In this document: positions 1 to 7,403 of the stretch, one piece after another
Position numbering within the stretch: position 1 is the first letter of the stretch
Layout: each line of letters begins with the position of its first letter
Assembly: GCA_023418475.1 (NCBI GenBank)
Contig: JAEZZO010000068.1
Coordinates: 124,001-188,000 of the forward strand
DNA: 64,000 nucleotides
Origin: Bacillota bacterium
GTDB lineage: Bacteria; Bacillota; Clostridia; Lachnospirales; Lachnospiraceae
Direction of reading: 5' to 3'
Notes under the pieces: model-generated
The model's database searches: none
What the model was told of the DNA's origin: nothing
What the model saw: only the letters and a program-made list of their open reading frames with translations
Program-made: the position numbers and the translations under genes

Positions 1-1
1 G

Positions 2-97
2 AGAACCGGTATATTAAAGGCCAAGAAAGCCGGTACGGTATATGTTATTGCGAAAGCAGGTAAAATCACCAAAAAATATAAAGTTATCATTAAATAA
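2..97 (+). CDS. C-terminal end of a Big_2 (Ig-like) repeat surface protein, partial
   Basis: The reading frame enters from outside the window and stops with TAA at 95-97. The 31 residues visible contain GILKAKKAGTVYVIAKAG followed by a basic tail ending KVIIK, the usual last strands of a bacterial Ig-like Big_2 domain, where a conserved G-x-(V/L)-x-A-K-K-x-G-x-A stretch precedes the final beta strand. Such domains sit in secreted or wall-bound proteins, and a full Big_2 protein lies at 26766-28892. Only the tail is seen, so the rest of the protein and its function are unknown. Confidence 0.6.
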   Translation, partial: RTGILKAKKAGTVYVIAKAGKITKKYKVIIK

Positions 98-219
98 CCA
101 TCATCAAATACTGTTTGCCGAAGATTAATAGTATGGGTGAATTTTAGTAGATAGAAGAATTATTCTGATGTTAAGTAGTCTGTTCGTCCTCATTGCTTAT
201 GATTTGGAAATAATTATAC

Positions 220-248
220 TTGACAAACGGTATGATATTTTATATCAT
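220..248 (+). promoter_or_regulatory. Sigma-A promoter of a possible small RNA or leader
   Basis: TTGACA at 220-225 is followed after exactly 17 bases by TATCAT at 243-248. Transcription should begin near 255, on top of the first operator-like repeat, and meet the terminator at 340-372 about 115 bases later. The product is therefore either a short RNA or an attenuated leader for the LacI-family gene at 605. Confidence 0.6.
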
Positions 249-254
249 ATAAAA

Positions 255-270
255 AATGAATTCGATTGCA
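255..270 (+). promoter_or_regulatory. Operator-like repeat, copy 1 (cre-like)
   Basis: The 16 bases AATGAATTCGATTGCA recur exactly at 575-590. Bases 256-270 match the CcpA cre consensus WTGNAANCGNWNNCW at all but one defined position and are semi-palindromic around a central CG, the hallmark of LacI/CcpA-family operators. The site overlaps the predicted transcription start. Either CcpA or the adjacent LacI-type regulator could bind it. Confidence 0.5.
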
Positions 271-339
271 AGTTATTGTTTTAATCAGTTGACTTACCCG
301 CTGTTTAAAATGAAGAATATGAATCTATCACAAGGACAC

Positions 340-372
340 AGGTGTCAACTTTTTGTTGACATCTGTTTTTTT
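340..372 (+). terminator. Rho-independent terminator
   Basis: The arms at 340-349 and 355-364 pair over ten bases with one G-U, around a five-base T loop, and are followed by G and a run of eight T. It ends the transcript from the promoter at 220-248, or acts as an attenuator ahead of the gene at 605. Confidence 0.75.
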
Positions 373-574
373 ATTCCTTAAAAAATTTATATAATTTTGC
401 ATATTGCCTATATATTATCTGATTATAGCAATTATATACATGAAAATAATAATGGTTTTATATTTTAATGATCTTAAAAACTATATAATGATGATTTGTA
501 AGGAAAGATAGAAGATAATTTGTATAATTTATTTGAGGTGATTGATAGAAAATAATATATAATAATAATACGGT

Positions 575-590
575 AATGAATTCGATTGCA
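575..590 (+). promoter_or_regulatory. Operator-like repeat, copy 2 (cre-like)
   Basis: This is an exact copy of the 16 bases at 255-270, 320 bases downstream. It lies 14 bases before the start codon at 605 and just ahead of the ribosome site, where a bound LacI/CcpA-family protein would block transcription. Confidence 0.5.
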
Positions 591-604
591 GAAAAGAGAG
601 GGAT

Positions 605-1582
605 ATGGTCACAATATATGATATTGCAAAGGAATTAAACATTAGTCCCAGTACAGTATCCAGAGTATACAGCAGACCGGAGCTTGTCAGTGAAAAGACA
701 AGAACCCTGGTACTTACTAAGGCGAAGGATATGGGGTATCAGGCTAACATGATTGCCAGTCAGCTAAGAAGCCGGAATTCCAATATTATAGCATTAGTAT
801 CCTTGGAGAAAGGCTGGTCAATGTATACCAGTGCACTGGCCAATGGGGTCCAGCAAAAAGCCGAAGCACTGGGATATAATATAATGGTAGTGCCAATCGG
901 CGTAGAGCCCAAGAAAACAATTCAGATGTGTGAAGCGATGAGATTTGCCGGGCTGATAATAGCCGGAACTCAGCTTGGAGATGAATTATATTACAACGAT
1001 AATATCATTCCGCTGGTTCATGTGAACAGGAATAATAAGGAATATAATGTCATTCTTCCGGATGATTATTATGGGATACAATTGGGTATGGATTTTCTCT
1101 ACAGAATGGGACACCGGCATATTGGTTACATCAATGGCCCGGCAAATTCCTATCACTCGGGAATCCGTCTGAAGGCATATAATGAGTGGATGGAGAGAAA
1201 TCATTGTCCGGTTCGGGAGGAATGGATCGACAGCGGGAATTGGGATTTGGAGAGTGGATATAAGGCAGCTATTAAAATACTCAACAATAGTGCTGTACCA
1301 ACTGCTATATTGGCAGCAAATGATGAGATGTGCAAGGGCGTATACCAGGCTGCAGAGAAGTTTGGATTAAGGGTTGGCAAGGATATTTCAGTAATGGGTT
1401 ATAATAATGAAGATGATGGGGAATGGATTACCCCTAAGCTTACAACAGTTTCTTTTCCCCTTTATGAGATGGGTGCTATGGCCAGCAAAATGCTGGTGGA
1501 TATTATCGAGAACGGTACAAAAGAGGAGCCGGTGATTGTAAGAGGTGAATTAATTGTGCGGGACTCCGTGGGTAAGGTTTAG
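605..1582 (+). CDS. LacI family transcriptional regulator
   Basis: This 325-residue DNA-binding repressor or activator of carbohydrate genes has the usual LacI length. Residues 3-24 (TIYDIAKELNISPSTVSRV) are the LacI helix-turn-helix, followed by the hinge helix and a periplasmic-binding-protein-like effector domain from about residue 60 to the end. The ATG at 605 follows the purine-rich AAGAGAGGG. The next genes encode a small lipoprotein and a GH127 arabinofuranosidase, so an L-arabinose or arabino-oligosaccharide effector is a reasonable guess. The identical cre/LacI-like repeats at 255-270 and 575-590 suggest autoregulation or catabolite control. The family is certain; the effector is not known. 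Confidence 0.93.
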   Translation: MVTIYDIAKELNISPSTVSRVYSRPELVSEKTRTLVLTKAKDMGYQANMIASQLRSRNSNIIALVSLEKGWSMYTSALANGVQQKAEALGYNIMVVPIGVEPKKTIQMCEAMRFAGLIIAGTQLGDELYYNDNIIPLVHVNRNNKEYNVILPDDYYGIQLGMDFLYRMGHRHIGYINGPANSYHSGIRLKAYNEWMERNHCPVREEWIDSGNWDLESGYKAAIKILNNSAVPTAILAANDEMCKGVYQAAEKFGLRVGKDISVMGYNNEDDGEWITPKLTTVSFPLYEMGAMASKMLVDIIENGTKEEPVIVRGELIVRDSVGKV

Positions 1583-1620
1583 ATTTTTTATGAATGCAGA
1601 ATAAAAATTTGAGAAATACA

Positions 1621-1893
1621 ATGAAAAAGGTTCTTAGTGTAGCTTTATCGATTGCAGTTGCTATTAGCATGACTGGTTGTAAAAAAGGGGATTTCTCCGA
1701 ATTAAGCTTATGTATCAAGCAAGAGGGTCTGGCACCCGGTAGTATACAAGTGAAGATACTGTATGAGGGTCTAGGAAATCAGGAATTATATTTAGACGGA
1801 CACAGAATGGAAATAAGTGAAAATGAAGAAGTTATATTTTCCCTCACGATTACCGGAAAACAGGAAGAAATAAGGATAAGAAAGTTAACATAG
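1621..1893 (+). CDS. Small putative lipoprotein
   Basis: This 90-residue product has a type II signal peptide: a lysine start, a hydrophobic core and the lipobox MTGC with Cys20, followed by KKGD. The remaining 70 residues look like a single beta-sandwich-type segment and match no family I recognise. The frame is open from an ATG at 1594, but the MKK at 1621 gives the normal signal-peptide start; neither has a strong ribosome site. It lies 38 bases after the LacI gene and 67 before the GH127 gene, probably in one transcript. It may be a sugar-locus lipoprotein or the leftover N-terminus of a larger one. Confidence 0.6.
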   Translation: MKKVLSVALSIAVAISMTGCKKGDFSELSLCIKQEGLAPGSIQVKILYEGLGNQELYLDGHRMEISENEEVIFSLTITGKQEEIRIRKLT

Positions 1894-1960
1894 TGCAGAA
1901 GGTCCTCTTTATCGCAGATATATGGCAGATAAAGAAGAAACGATAAGGAAGGTGGTCTAA

Positions 1961-4246
1961 ATGAGCTTCAAGGAAAGCGATTTTCAAATTGTTCAAAAGG
2001 ATAGCAAGACCTTGTATTTAGGTAATTTAAATACAGTTGAATTCGATATAAAGCTGCCGACTGTGGGCAGCTGCGGCTCCCGGATAACCTGGGAAACCGG
2101 AAATGATAAGATAATAAGCGCACAGGGAAAGGTGACCCGTCCGGCATACGGGATAGGAAACCGTGAGGTGGAGCTGACCGCTACATTTTGCTATGGTACT
2201 GCAGCGGAGAGTAAAACCTATCTGGCAACCGTTTTGGAAGAGGAAAATAAAATAAAGGTCAGCAAAATCTACCCTATGCAGATTGAGGCGGGGGTTGGTT
2301 CGCAGATTAATTTACCGGAGTTTACGGTTGTTGTAACGGAGGATGGACATACCATTTCCCATGCCGTTACCTGGGAGGATGGCTGTACGAAAGTGTTTGA
2401 AAGAGAAGGAACCTACACGGTCAGTGGCGTTTTAAAGGATACAAAGCTTACGGTCACGGCAAATGTGAAGGTTCTTGACGGGGCTGTTGATAATCTTAAG
2501 AATAATAGTCTGCAGTTAAGCACGTTTACCGAAGGGGAAGTGCGGTTGACAAAAGGTAGTCCTTTTCAGGCAGCGCAGGATAGAACCTATAAATTCTTAT
2601 TATCCGTGGATGATAACCAGATGCTTTACAATTTTCGTAAGGCAGCCGGACTGGATACCCTTGGAGCTTCAAAAATGCCCGGATGGGATTCACCGGACTG
2701 TTTGCTCCGCGGTCATACAACCGGACATTACCTATCCTCCTTGGCACTTTGCTACCGGGCACTTAAGGAGGAGAACATCCGGTTGAAGGCGATTTATATG
2801 GTGGAGGCATTATCAGACTGTCAGGAGGCATTTGGACATAAGGAGGGCTTTCAGTATGGCTTTTTAAGTGCATATTCGCAGGAGCAGTTCGATTTACTGG
2901 AGAAATATACAAGGTATCCGAAGATCTGGGCTCCCTATTATACCTTACATAAGATTATGGCGGGTCTTCTTGACTGCTATCAGTGTATCGGCATCGGTAA
3001 AGCTCTTACCGTCGTAAGCCGGCTCGGTGACTGGGTGTATAACAGATTGTCACGGCTTACAAGAGAGCAGCGCAATAAGATGTGGAGTATGTACATTGCC
3101 GGTGAATTCGGTGGGATGAATGAGTCCCTGGCACAGCTTTACCGGATAACGGGCAAGAGGCAATACCTTGAAGCATCAAAATATTTTGATAATGACAAGC
3201 TGTTCTATCCAATGAGCATACAGGTGGATACGTTAAATGATATGCATGCCAACCAGCATATCCCTCAAGTGATCGGAGCCTTGCAGATATTTGCGGCCAC
3301 AGGAGAAAAATATTACTATGATGTGGCTTCTTATTTTTGGGAGGCGGTGACAAAATCACATTGTTATGCGATCGGAGGTACCGGAGAGGGCGAGATGTTC
3401 CATGCGCCTGGTAAGATTGCAAAGCAGTTAAGTAAAAACACGGCAGAATCCTGCGCTTCCTATAATATGCTGAAATTATCAAAGGAGTTGTACTGCTTTA
3501 AGCCGGATAAAGCCTACATGGATTATTATGAAAATACCATGATAAATCACATATTATCAAGCTGCGACTGCAAGCCAAACGGGGGAACAATCTATTTCCT
3601 GCCTTTGGCACCGGGCTTTACGAAGGAATTTGATGAGGATGGAAATTCCTGCTGCCATGGAACCGGCCTGGAAAACCATTTCAGATATGTGGAAAGTATT
3701 TATTATCATACAGATAATTCGCTTACTATAAATCAGTTCATCTCCTCAGAGCTTGACTGGCAGGAGAAGAATATCAAGCTTAGCATGACGGTAGAGGAGG
3801 AACATCCGGAAAAAGTATTGATTGAGATGAAGGGAAGCGGTAATTTTACGCTGAAAATCAGAAAGCCTGTCTGGTGCGGCAGCGTATACCATATCAGTAT
3901 CAATAATACAGAGGCAGGAGAGATAATAGAAGAGAACGGATATCTTATATTTGATCGTTCTTTTCATGAGAGTGATAGGATTCACATAACCTTTGGCTGC
4001 TGTCTGCGAATGGAGCAATCCCCGGATGACAGCGATATAGTAACGGTATTCTATGGACCCTACATACTGACAGCGATTTCTGAGGAGAAAGAATTTATAG
4101 GTCTTGGCTTGAACGGACGTAAGCTAGATGAGGTATTGATACAACAGGACTATAAATTAAACTTTCGGCACATCGATACGGGAGTGCTATTTAAACCATT
4201 GTATCAGGTATATGCAGAGGCCTATCAGGTTTATATAAAAAAGTAA
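1961..4246 (+). CDS. GH127 beta-L-arabinofuranosidase with N-terminal Ig-like domains
   Basis: This 761-residue glycoside hydrolase of the DUF1680/GH127 family should release L-arabinofuranose from beta-linked arabino-oligosaccharides or glycoproteins. Residues about 14-95 (TLP-like start, TWETGND, GKVTRP) look like an atrophied bacterial Ig domain and about 103-175 (VTWEDG, GTYTVSGV) like a Big_4 domain. The catalytic barrel follows from about 185 with RGHTTGHYLS and GGMNESLAQLYRITG. The zinc and nucleophile set known from HypBA1 is complete: Glu496 and Cys498 in AESCASYN, Cys564 and Cys565 in NSCCHGTG. AAGGTGG precedes the ATG, and an in-frame TAA directly before it excludes a longer start. 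There is no signal peptide, which is odd next to extracellular-type Ig modules. Confidence 0.88.
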   Translation: MSFKESDFQIVQKDSKTLYLGNLNTVEFDIKLPTVGSCGSRITWETGNDKIISAQGKVTRPAYGIGNREVELTATFCYGTAAESKTYLATVLEEENKIKVSKIYPMQIEAGVGSQINLPEFTVVVTEDGHTISHAVTWEDGCTKVFEREGTYTVSGVLKDTKLTVTANVKVLDGAVDNLKNNSLQLSTFTEGEVRLTKGSPFQAAQDRTYKFLLSVDDNQMLYNFRKAAGLDTLGASKMPGWDSPDCLLRGHTTGHYLSSLALCYRALKEENIRLKAIYMVEALSDCQEAFGHKEGFQYGFLSAYSQEQFDLLEKYTRYPKIWAPYYTLHKIMAGLLDCYQCIGIGKALTVVSRLGDWVYNRLSRLTREQRNKMWSMYIAGEFGGMNESLAQLYRITGKRQYLEASKYFDNDKLFYPMSIQVDTLNDMHANQHIPQVIGALQIFAATGEKYYYDVASYFWEAVTKSHCYAIGGTGEGEMFHAPGKIAKQLSKNTAESCASYNMLKLSKELYCFKPDKAYMDYYENTMINHILSSCDCKPNGGTIYFLPLAPGFTKEFDEDGNSCCHGTGLENHFRYVESIYYHTDNSLTINQFISSELDWQEKNIKLSMTVEEEHPEKVLIEMKGSGNFTLKIRKPVWCGSVYHISINNTEAGEIIEENGYLIFDRSFHESDRIHITFGCCLRMEQSPDDSDIVTVFYGPYILTAISEEKEFIGLGLNGRKLDEVLIQQDYKLNFRHIDTGVLFKPLYQVYAEAYQVYIKK

Positions 4247-4260
4247 TACCCTATAAAGTA

Positions 4261-4805
4261 ATGAGAGTGAAGAAAAGCATTAGGGGTGTTTTAATTCGTC
4301 TTTATAAATACATCGAAGTACACAATATTTTGCGAGTACCAGTCAGGGTGCAATTCATCCGGCTTTGGTAAAGCTTAAGAAAAACGAATATATTATTTCA
4401 CAAACAGAGGTTAAGAATAACAGAACTAAGAAGCTCTATTACATCACTGATTCCGGAAGGGTACAATTTGGCAAGTTGATGCGGCAGGATTGGGGTCCCG
4501 ATAAGTATCGCTCCAATCAGCTGCTTAAGATGCTTTTCTTCTATGAACTAACAGGTGAGGAGCGTCTGCAGTCGATCAGTAATCAAATTCAATATTTCAA
4601 GACGATGGAAAAGGATCTTCAGAACATTAGAGACACGGGAAAGCTTCGGCTTGAGGCAATGAGATTGTCTCTTGATAGCTGCAAGCCGGCTCAATATGAA
4701 AATGATGCGCTTGAATTTGGTCTTGCTTATTCTGGTTTTGTAATTGACTGGTTTGAAGCTTATTATAAAAAATTGAGGAGGAGACATGAAGATAACTGTT
4801 TTTGA
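4261..4805 (+). pseudogene. Decayed PadR family transcriptional regulator
   Basis: The frame open from 4308 reads RSTQYFASTSQGAIHPALVKL, the second half of a PadR winged helix, and continues through the wing (LYYITDSGR) and a C-terminal Vir-type helical domain to a stop at 4805. A TAA at 4305-4307 cuts the frame before the recognition region can start. The ATG at 4261, in another frame, encodes MRVKKSIRGVLI, a plausible PadR N-terminus. A deletion of roughly 12-15 codons with a frameshift near 4296-4314 would explain both. A TTG at 4365 could start only a 146-residue fragment without a functional DNA-binding domain. PadR proteins usually repress exporters or stress genes; here the target is unknown. 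Confidence 0.65.
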
Positions 4806-5028
4806 TATCAGAAGATATGTGGAAAGTGATATATTAATAAAGAAAATTAAAACGGCGCCTATGAGAAACGGTTTGCGAGGCCATATATCACAGAAGCAGG
4901 AATGGATAAATAAACGGATACATCAGAAATTCTTAGCAAGGTCTTCTAAGGTATCCCTTCTGCGAATCAGTTTATCACTACCATCAGCCGTCAGGAGAAC
5001 CTCTGCAGGTCTTAATCTGCAGTTGTAA
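4786..5028 (+). pseudogene. Possible truncated gene downstream of the padR remnant
   Basis: A strong AGGAGGAG ribosome site sits 5-6 bases before the ATG at 4786, inside the last codons of the PadR frame, the classic arrangement of a translationally coupled second gene. The product begins MKITVFDIRRY, which resembles the first strand of Rossmann-type enzymes such as D-2-hydroxyacid dehydrogenases, but similarity is lost within about 15 residues. The remainder overlaps the 3' end of lysA on the other strand. I read it as the 5' stub of a lost gene; identity is a guess. Confidence 0.3.
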
Positions 5029-6137
5029 TTAGAAGCCATGCTGTAACCATACGCTCCGGCGTTGAATAGTTGGATAGTATCTCCCGATTGAGGCTTTGAT
5101 AGCTTTCTATCTTTGGCAATAATATCACCTGTTTCACAAATATTACCAACAATGGTATAAATGTCCTTATCCTCTGACGGATTATCTTGCAGAAGCTCTA
5201 TTTCATGATAAGAGCCGTACATGATCGGGCGTTGCAGAACATTGAAACCGATATCTGTTCCGATATATCTGGTATCGTAATTTTGTTTTACAGCGCTCAC
5301 TGTGCCAAGTAAAACGCCGCATTCTGCAACGATATATCTTCCGGGTTCTGTTTTGAAAAGGATGTCCTTGTTATCATAGTTGTTGATAAAATCTATTAGG
5401 ATAGGACGGATAGCTTCCCGCAATTTAACCAGATCAAGACACTGCTCCTCCTGCCGGTAAGGAACGCCATACCCTCCTCCGAAATCGATGAATTTAAGTC
5501 CCGGAAAATCTTTGGCAATCTCCAGAAAGCTTTTTACACTTTCTATAAACATACTGGAATCCAAAAACAGGGAACCAATATGTTGATTGATACCGGCAAG
5601 AGTAAGATTATATTCAGACAATAGCTTCTTAACTTCTGGTAGGGAGGCTTTCATTACACCAAACTTCGTATTCCTGCCGGAGGTTACTACTTTTTCATGA
5701 TGGCCCGCGCCTATACCTGAATTAAAACGAACTGCAACTGCACCGCCTCGATTGATTCGTCCAAACAGCTGCAGCTGTTCCAGAGAATCGACACTTACCA
5801 TTATATTTCTGTCTATAGCATATCGCATTTCATCCGCTGATACATTGTTGCAAACATAGAAGATACGATCAGAGGTAAATCCAGCCAGTTGTTCAAGATA
5901 AATTTCACCGGGTGACATGGCATCTGCATCAATTCCTTCACTGCGTATCATTTCTAACAGCGCAGTATTGGTGTTTGCTTTTGCAGAATAGCTTACGCTA
6001 TGATGAAAGCCGGATAATAACCCAGCCATTTCCCGACATCTTTCCCGGAGTATTGTTTCATCATAGACATAGAGTGGACTTCCATATTTCTGAATTAGTT
6101 CTCTTGCTTTTTGTGTACTAAGTCTTAAATTTCTCAT
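4923..6137 (-). CDS. lysA: Diaminopimelate decarboxylase
   Basis: This 404-residue PLP-dependent fold-III decarboxylase converts meso-diaminopimelate to L-lysine. Lys53 in YSAKAN should hold the PLP, and the glycine loop GGGYGV, EPGRY, CETGD (the active-site Cys region, usually CESxD) and the closing AGAYGYSMASNYN motif are all present. The usual HCHIGS reads NQHIGS, so the first histidine is replaced. Length is slightly short of the usual 415-430. It is transcribed away from a LysR-type gene at 6250, the same divergent layout as lysA/lysR of enteric bacteria, with a perfect palindrome between them. Related carboxynorspermidine decarboxylases are less likely given the motifs. Confidence 0.85.
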   Translation of the reverse strand: MRNLRLSTQKARELIQKYGSPLYVYDETILRERCREMAGLLSGFHHSVSYSAKANTNTALLEMIRSEGIDADAMSPGEIYLEQLAGFTSDRIFYVCNNVSADEMRYAIDRNIMVSVDSLEQLQLFGRINRGGAVAVRFNSGIGAGHHEKVVTSGRNTKFGVMKASLPEVKKLLSEYNLTLAGINQHIGSLFLDSSMFIESVKSFLEIAKDFPGLKFIDFGGGYGVPYRQEEQCLDLVKLREAIRPILIDFINNYDNKDILFKTEPGRYIVAECGVLLGTVSAVKQNYDTRYIGTDIGFNVLQRPIMYGSYHEIELLQDNPSEDKDIYTIVGNICETGDIIAKDRKLSKPQSGDTIQLFNAGAYGYSMASNYNCRLRPAEVLLTADGSDKLIRRRDTLEDLAKNF

Positions 6138-6220
6138 GTTTTATCCCTTTCCCCTTCAATATATTGATTTATTCTAGCACTTACTGTATAATTCGTAAAA
6201 TGAAACATAATGATTAAGTG

Positions 6221-6237
6221 TATTCCATAATGGAATA
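6221..6237. promoter_or_regulatory. LysR-type operator palindrome
   Basis: TATTCCATAATGGAATA is a perfect seven-base inverted repeat around TAA. It lies 12 bases before the ATG of the lysR-type gene and 83 bases from lysA. LysR-type regulators bind T-N11-A palindromes in the spacer between themselves and a divergent target, so this fits autoregulation with control of lysA. Confidence 0.55.
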
Positions 6238-6249
6238 GTAAGGTGGATT

Positions 6250-7101
6250 ATGAATACGGAAAATCTTAAGACATTTATTCTTCTTGCAGAAAGTGGAAGC
6301 TTTACAAAAACGGCACAACAGCTTTTTATAGCACAATCAACCGTTACGAAACGAATTGCTGATATGGAACTAGAATTGAATAAAAGACTGTTTGTGCGTA
6401 ATAGCAAGGCAGCAGAGCTGACCGAGGAAGGATTACTATATTTGTCCTATGCCAAAAGGTTGCTGGATCTGGAAGCGGAAGCAGCCCATGAGATGAATGT
6501 ATATTCCAAATATGAGCATTTTTTTCGAATAGGTACAACGAATACCATATATGAATGCCATCTTTTTCCTCAGCTTCAGAAAATGCTGAATACAGATAAC
6601 CATACGGCAGTTAAGATTACACTGGGTCATTCCAATGAACTGATACAAATGTTATATGATAATACAGCAGATGCCATATTTAGTTATATACCTCTTCATA
6701 AATCAGGATACTATTGCAGCGCATTTGCACAGGATCGTCTGGTATTGGTAACGTCCTATGCAATGGATGCCTGCCCCGCTAAAATCAGCAGAGAGGATTT
6801 GAAAAAGATAGATTACCTAATGTGTAATTTCGCACTAAGAGAAGTAGGTATCTTTATCAGGGAACTATTTCCCCGGTATTACAGGTTCAAGCTTGAAATT
6901 GATAACAGTACGAAGCTGATTGATTATCTTCTTGCCGGTGCGGGTTACAGTTTTCTTCCGGAAAGCCTTATCAAAGAATATATTGAGAAGGGTTTGCTTA
7001 AGGTGATTGATCTTACTGATTTAGAACCGCCGGTGATCAATTGCTATGCGGCATGCAGGGAGAGTAATGAAGCAGCTTTTGAATTTATAAGATCTTTATA
7101 G
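6250..7101 (+). CDS. LysR family transcriptional regulator, probably of lysA
   Basis: This 283-residue protein has the LysR winged helix at residues 1-60 (MNTENLKTFILLAESGSFTKTAQQLFIAQSTVTK split over helices 1-3) and a two-lobed effector-binding domain after about residue 90. AAGGTGG precedes the ATG at 6250. Family members bind a co-inducer such as a pathway intermediate and activate an adjacent divergent gene. The neighbour on the opposite strand is lysA, and in enteric bacteria the regulator divergent to lysA activates it with diaminopimelate as inducer. That function is inferred here from position and the 6221-6237 palindrome only; other effectors cannot be excluded. Confidence 0.88.
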   Translation: MNTENLKTFILLAESGSFTKTAQQLFIAQSTVTKRIADMELELNKRLFVRNSKAAELTEEGLLYLSYAKRLLDLEAEAAHEMNVYSKYEHFFRIGTTNTIYECHLFPQLQKMLNTDNHTAVKITLGHSNELIQMLYDNTADAIFSYIPLHKSGYYCSAFAQDRLVLVTSYAMDACPAKISREDLKKIDYLMCNFALREVGIFIRELFPRYYRFKLEIDNSTKLIDYLLAGAGYSFLPESLIKEYIEKGLLKVIDLTDLEPPVINCYAACRESNEAAFEFIRSL

Positions 7102-7246
7102 TGAAAGATGTACTATTACTTTTATCTAGCTAAACATGTAATAATACAACATAAGATTTTCCAAATGCATAGATTGCATTGTGCATTATGCATAAAATAA
7201 AAAAATAATAATGTTAATTATAACTATTTTATCCAATAGAAACATA

Positions 7247-7255
7247 TGCTACAAT
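7247..7255 (+). promoter_or_regulatory. Extended -10 promoter element
   Basis: TGC followed by TACAAT at 7250-7255 forms an extended -10 box about 150 bases before the LacI-family start at 7404. The -35 region is poor, as usual for extended -10 promoters. Transcription would run through the palindrome at 7329-7342. Confidence 0.4.
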
Positions 7256-7328
7256 ATCAATGTAATTAAAAACAAATATACATTAATAGTAATCTATTTA
7301 TGTGATTTGTTTTTTATTTCACCAAATG

Positions 7329-7342
7329 GTTACGCGCGTAAC
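7329..7342. promoter_or_regulatory. LacI-family operator palindrome
   Basis: GTTACGCGCGTAAC is a perfect 14-base palindrome with a central CG. It lies between the promoter-like -10 at 7250 and the LacI-family start at 7404. LacI-family proteins typically bind even palindromes centred on CG, so it is a likely autoregulatory operator for the carbohydrate operon that follows. Confidence 0.6.
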
Positions 7343-7403
7343 TAACGCATCAGAATACTAAACCGGATAGTAATTTGTGATGCGAATTAAGAAGGGAGCA
7401 TTC

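Larger units (their letters stand above)
98..604. other. Gene-poor intergenic region upstream of lacI-type gene
   Basis: This 507-base AT-rich stretch holds a strong promoter, a terminator hairpin and two identical 16-base operator-like repeats, listed separately. A 41-codon ATG frame starting at 257 runs through the terminator hairpin and has no ribosome site, so I do not call it a gene. Confidence 0.6.

Noticed and set aside
3057..3482. A 141-codon minus-strand open frame inside the GH127 gene
   Set aside because: Antisense shadow of a conserved catalytic region; the product has no domain and no start signal.
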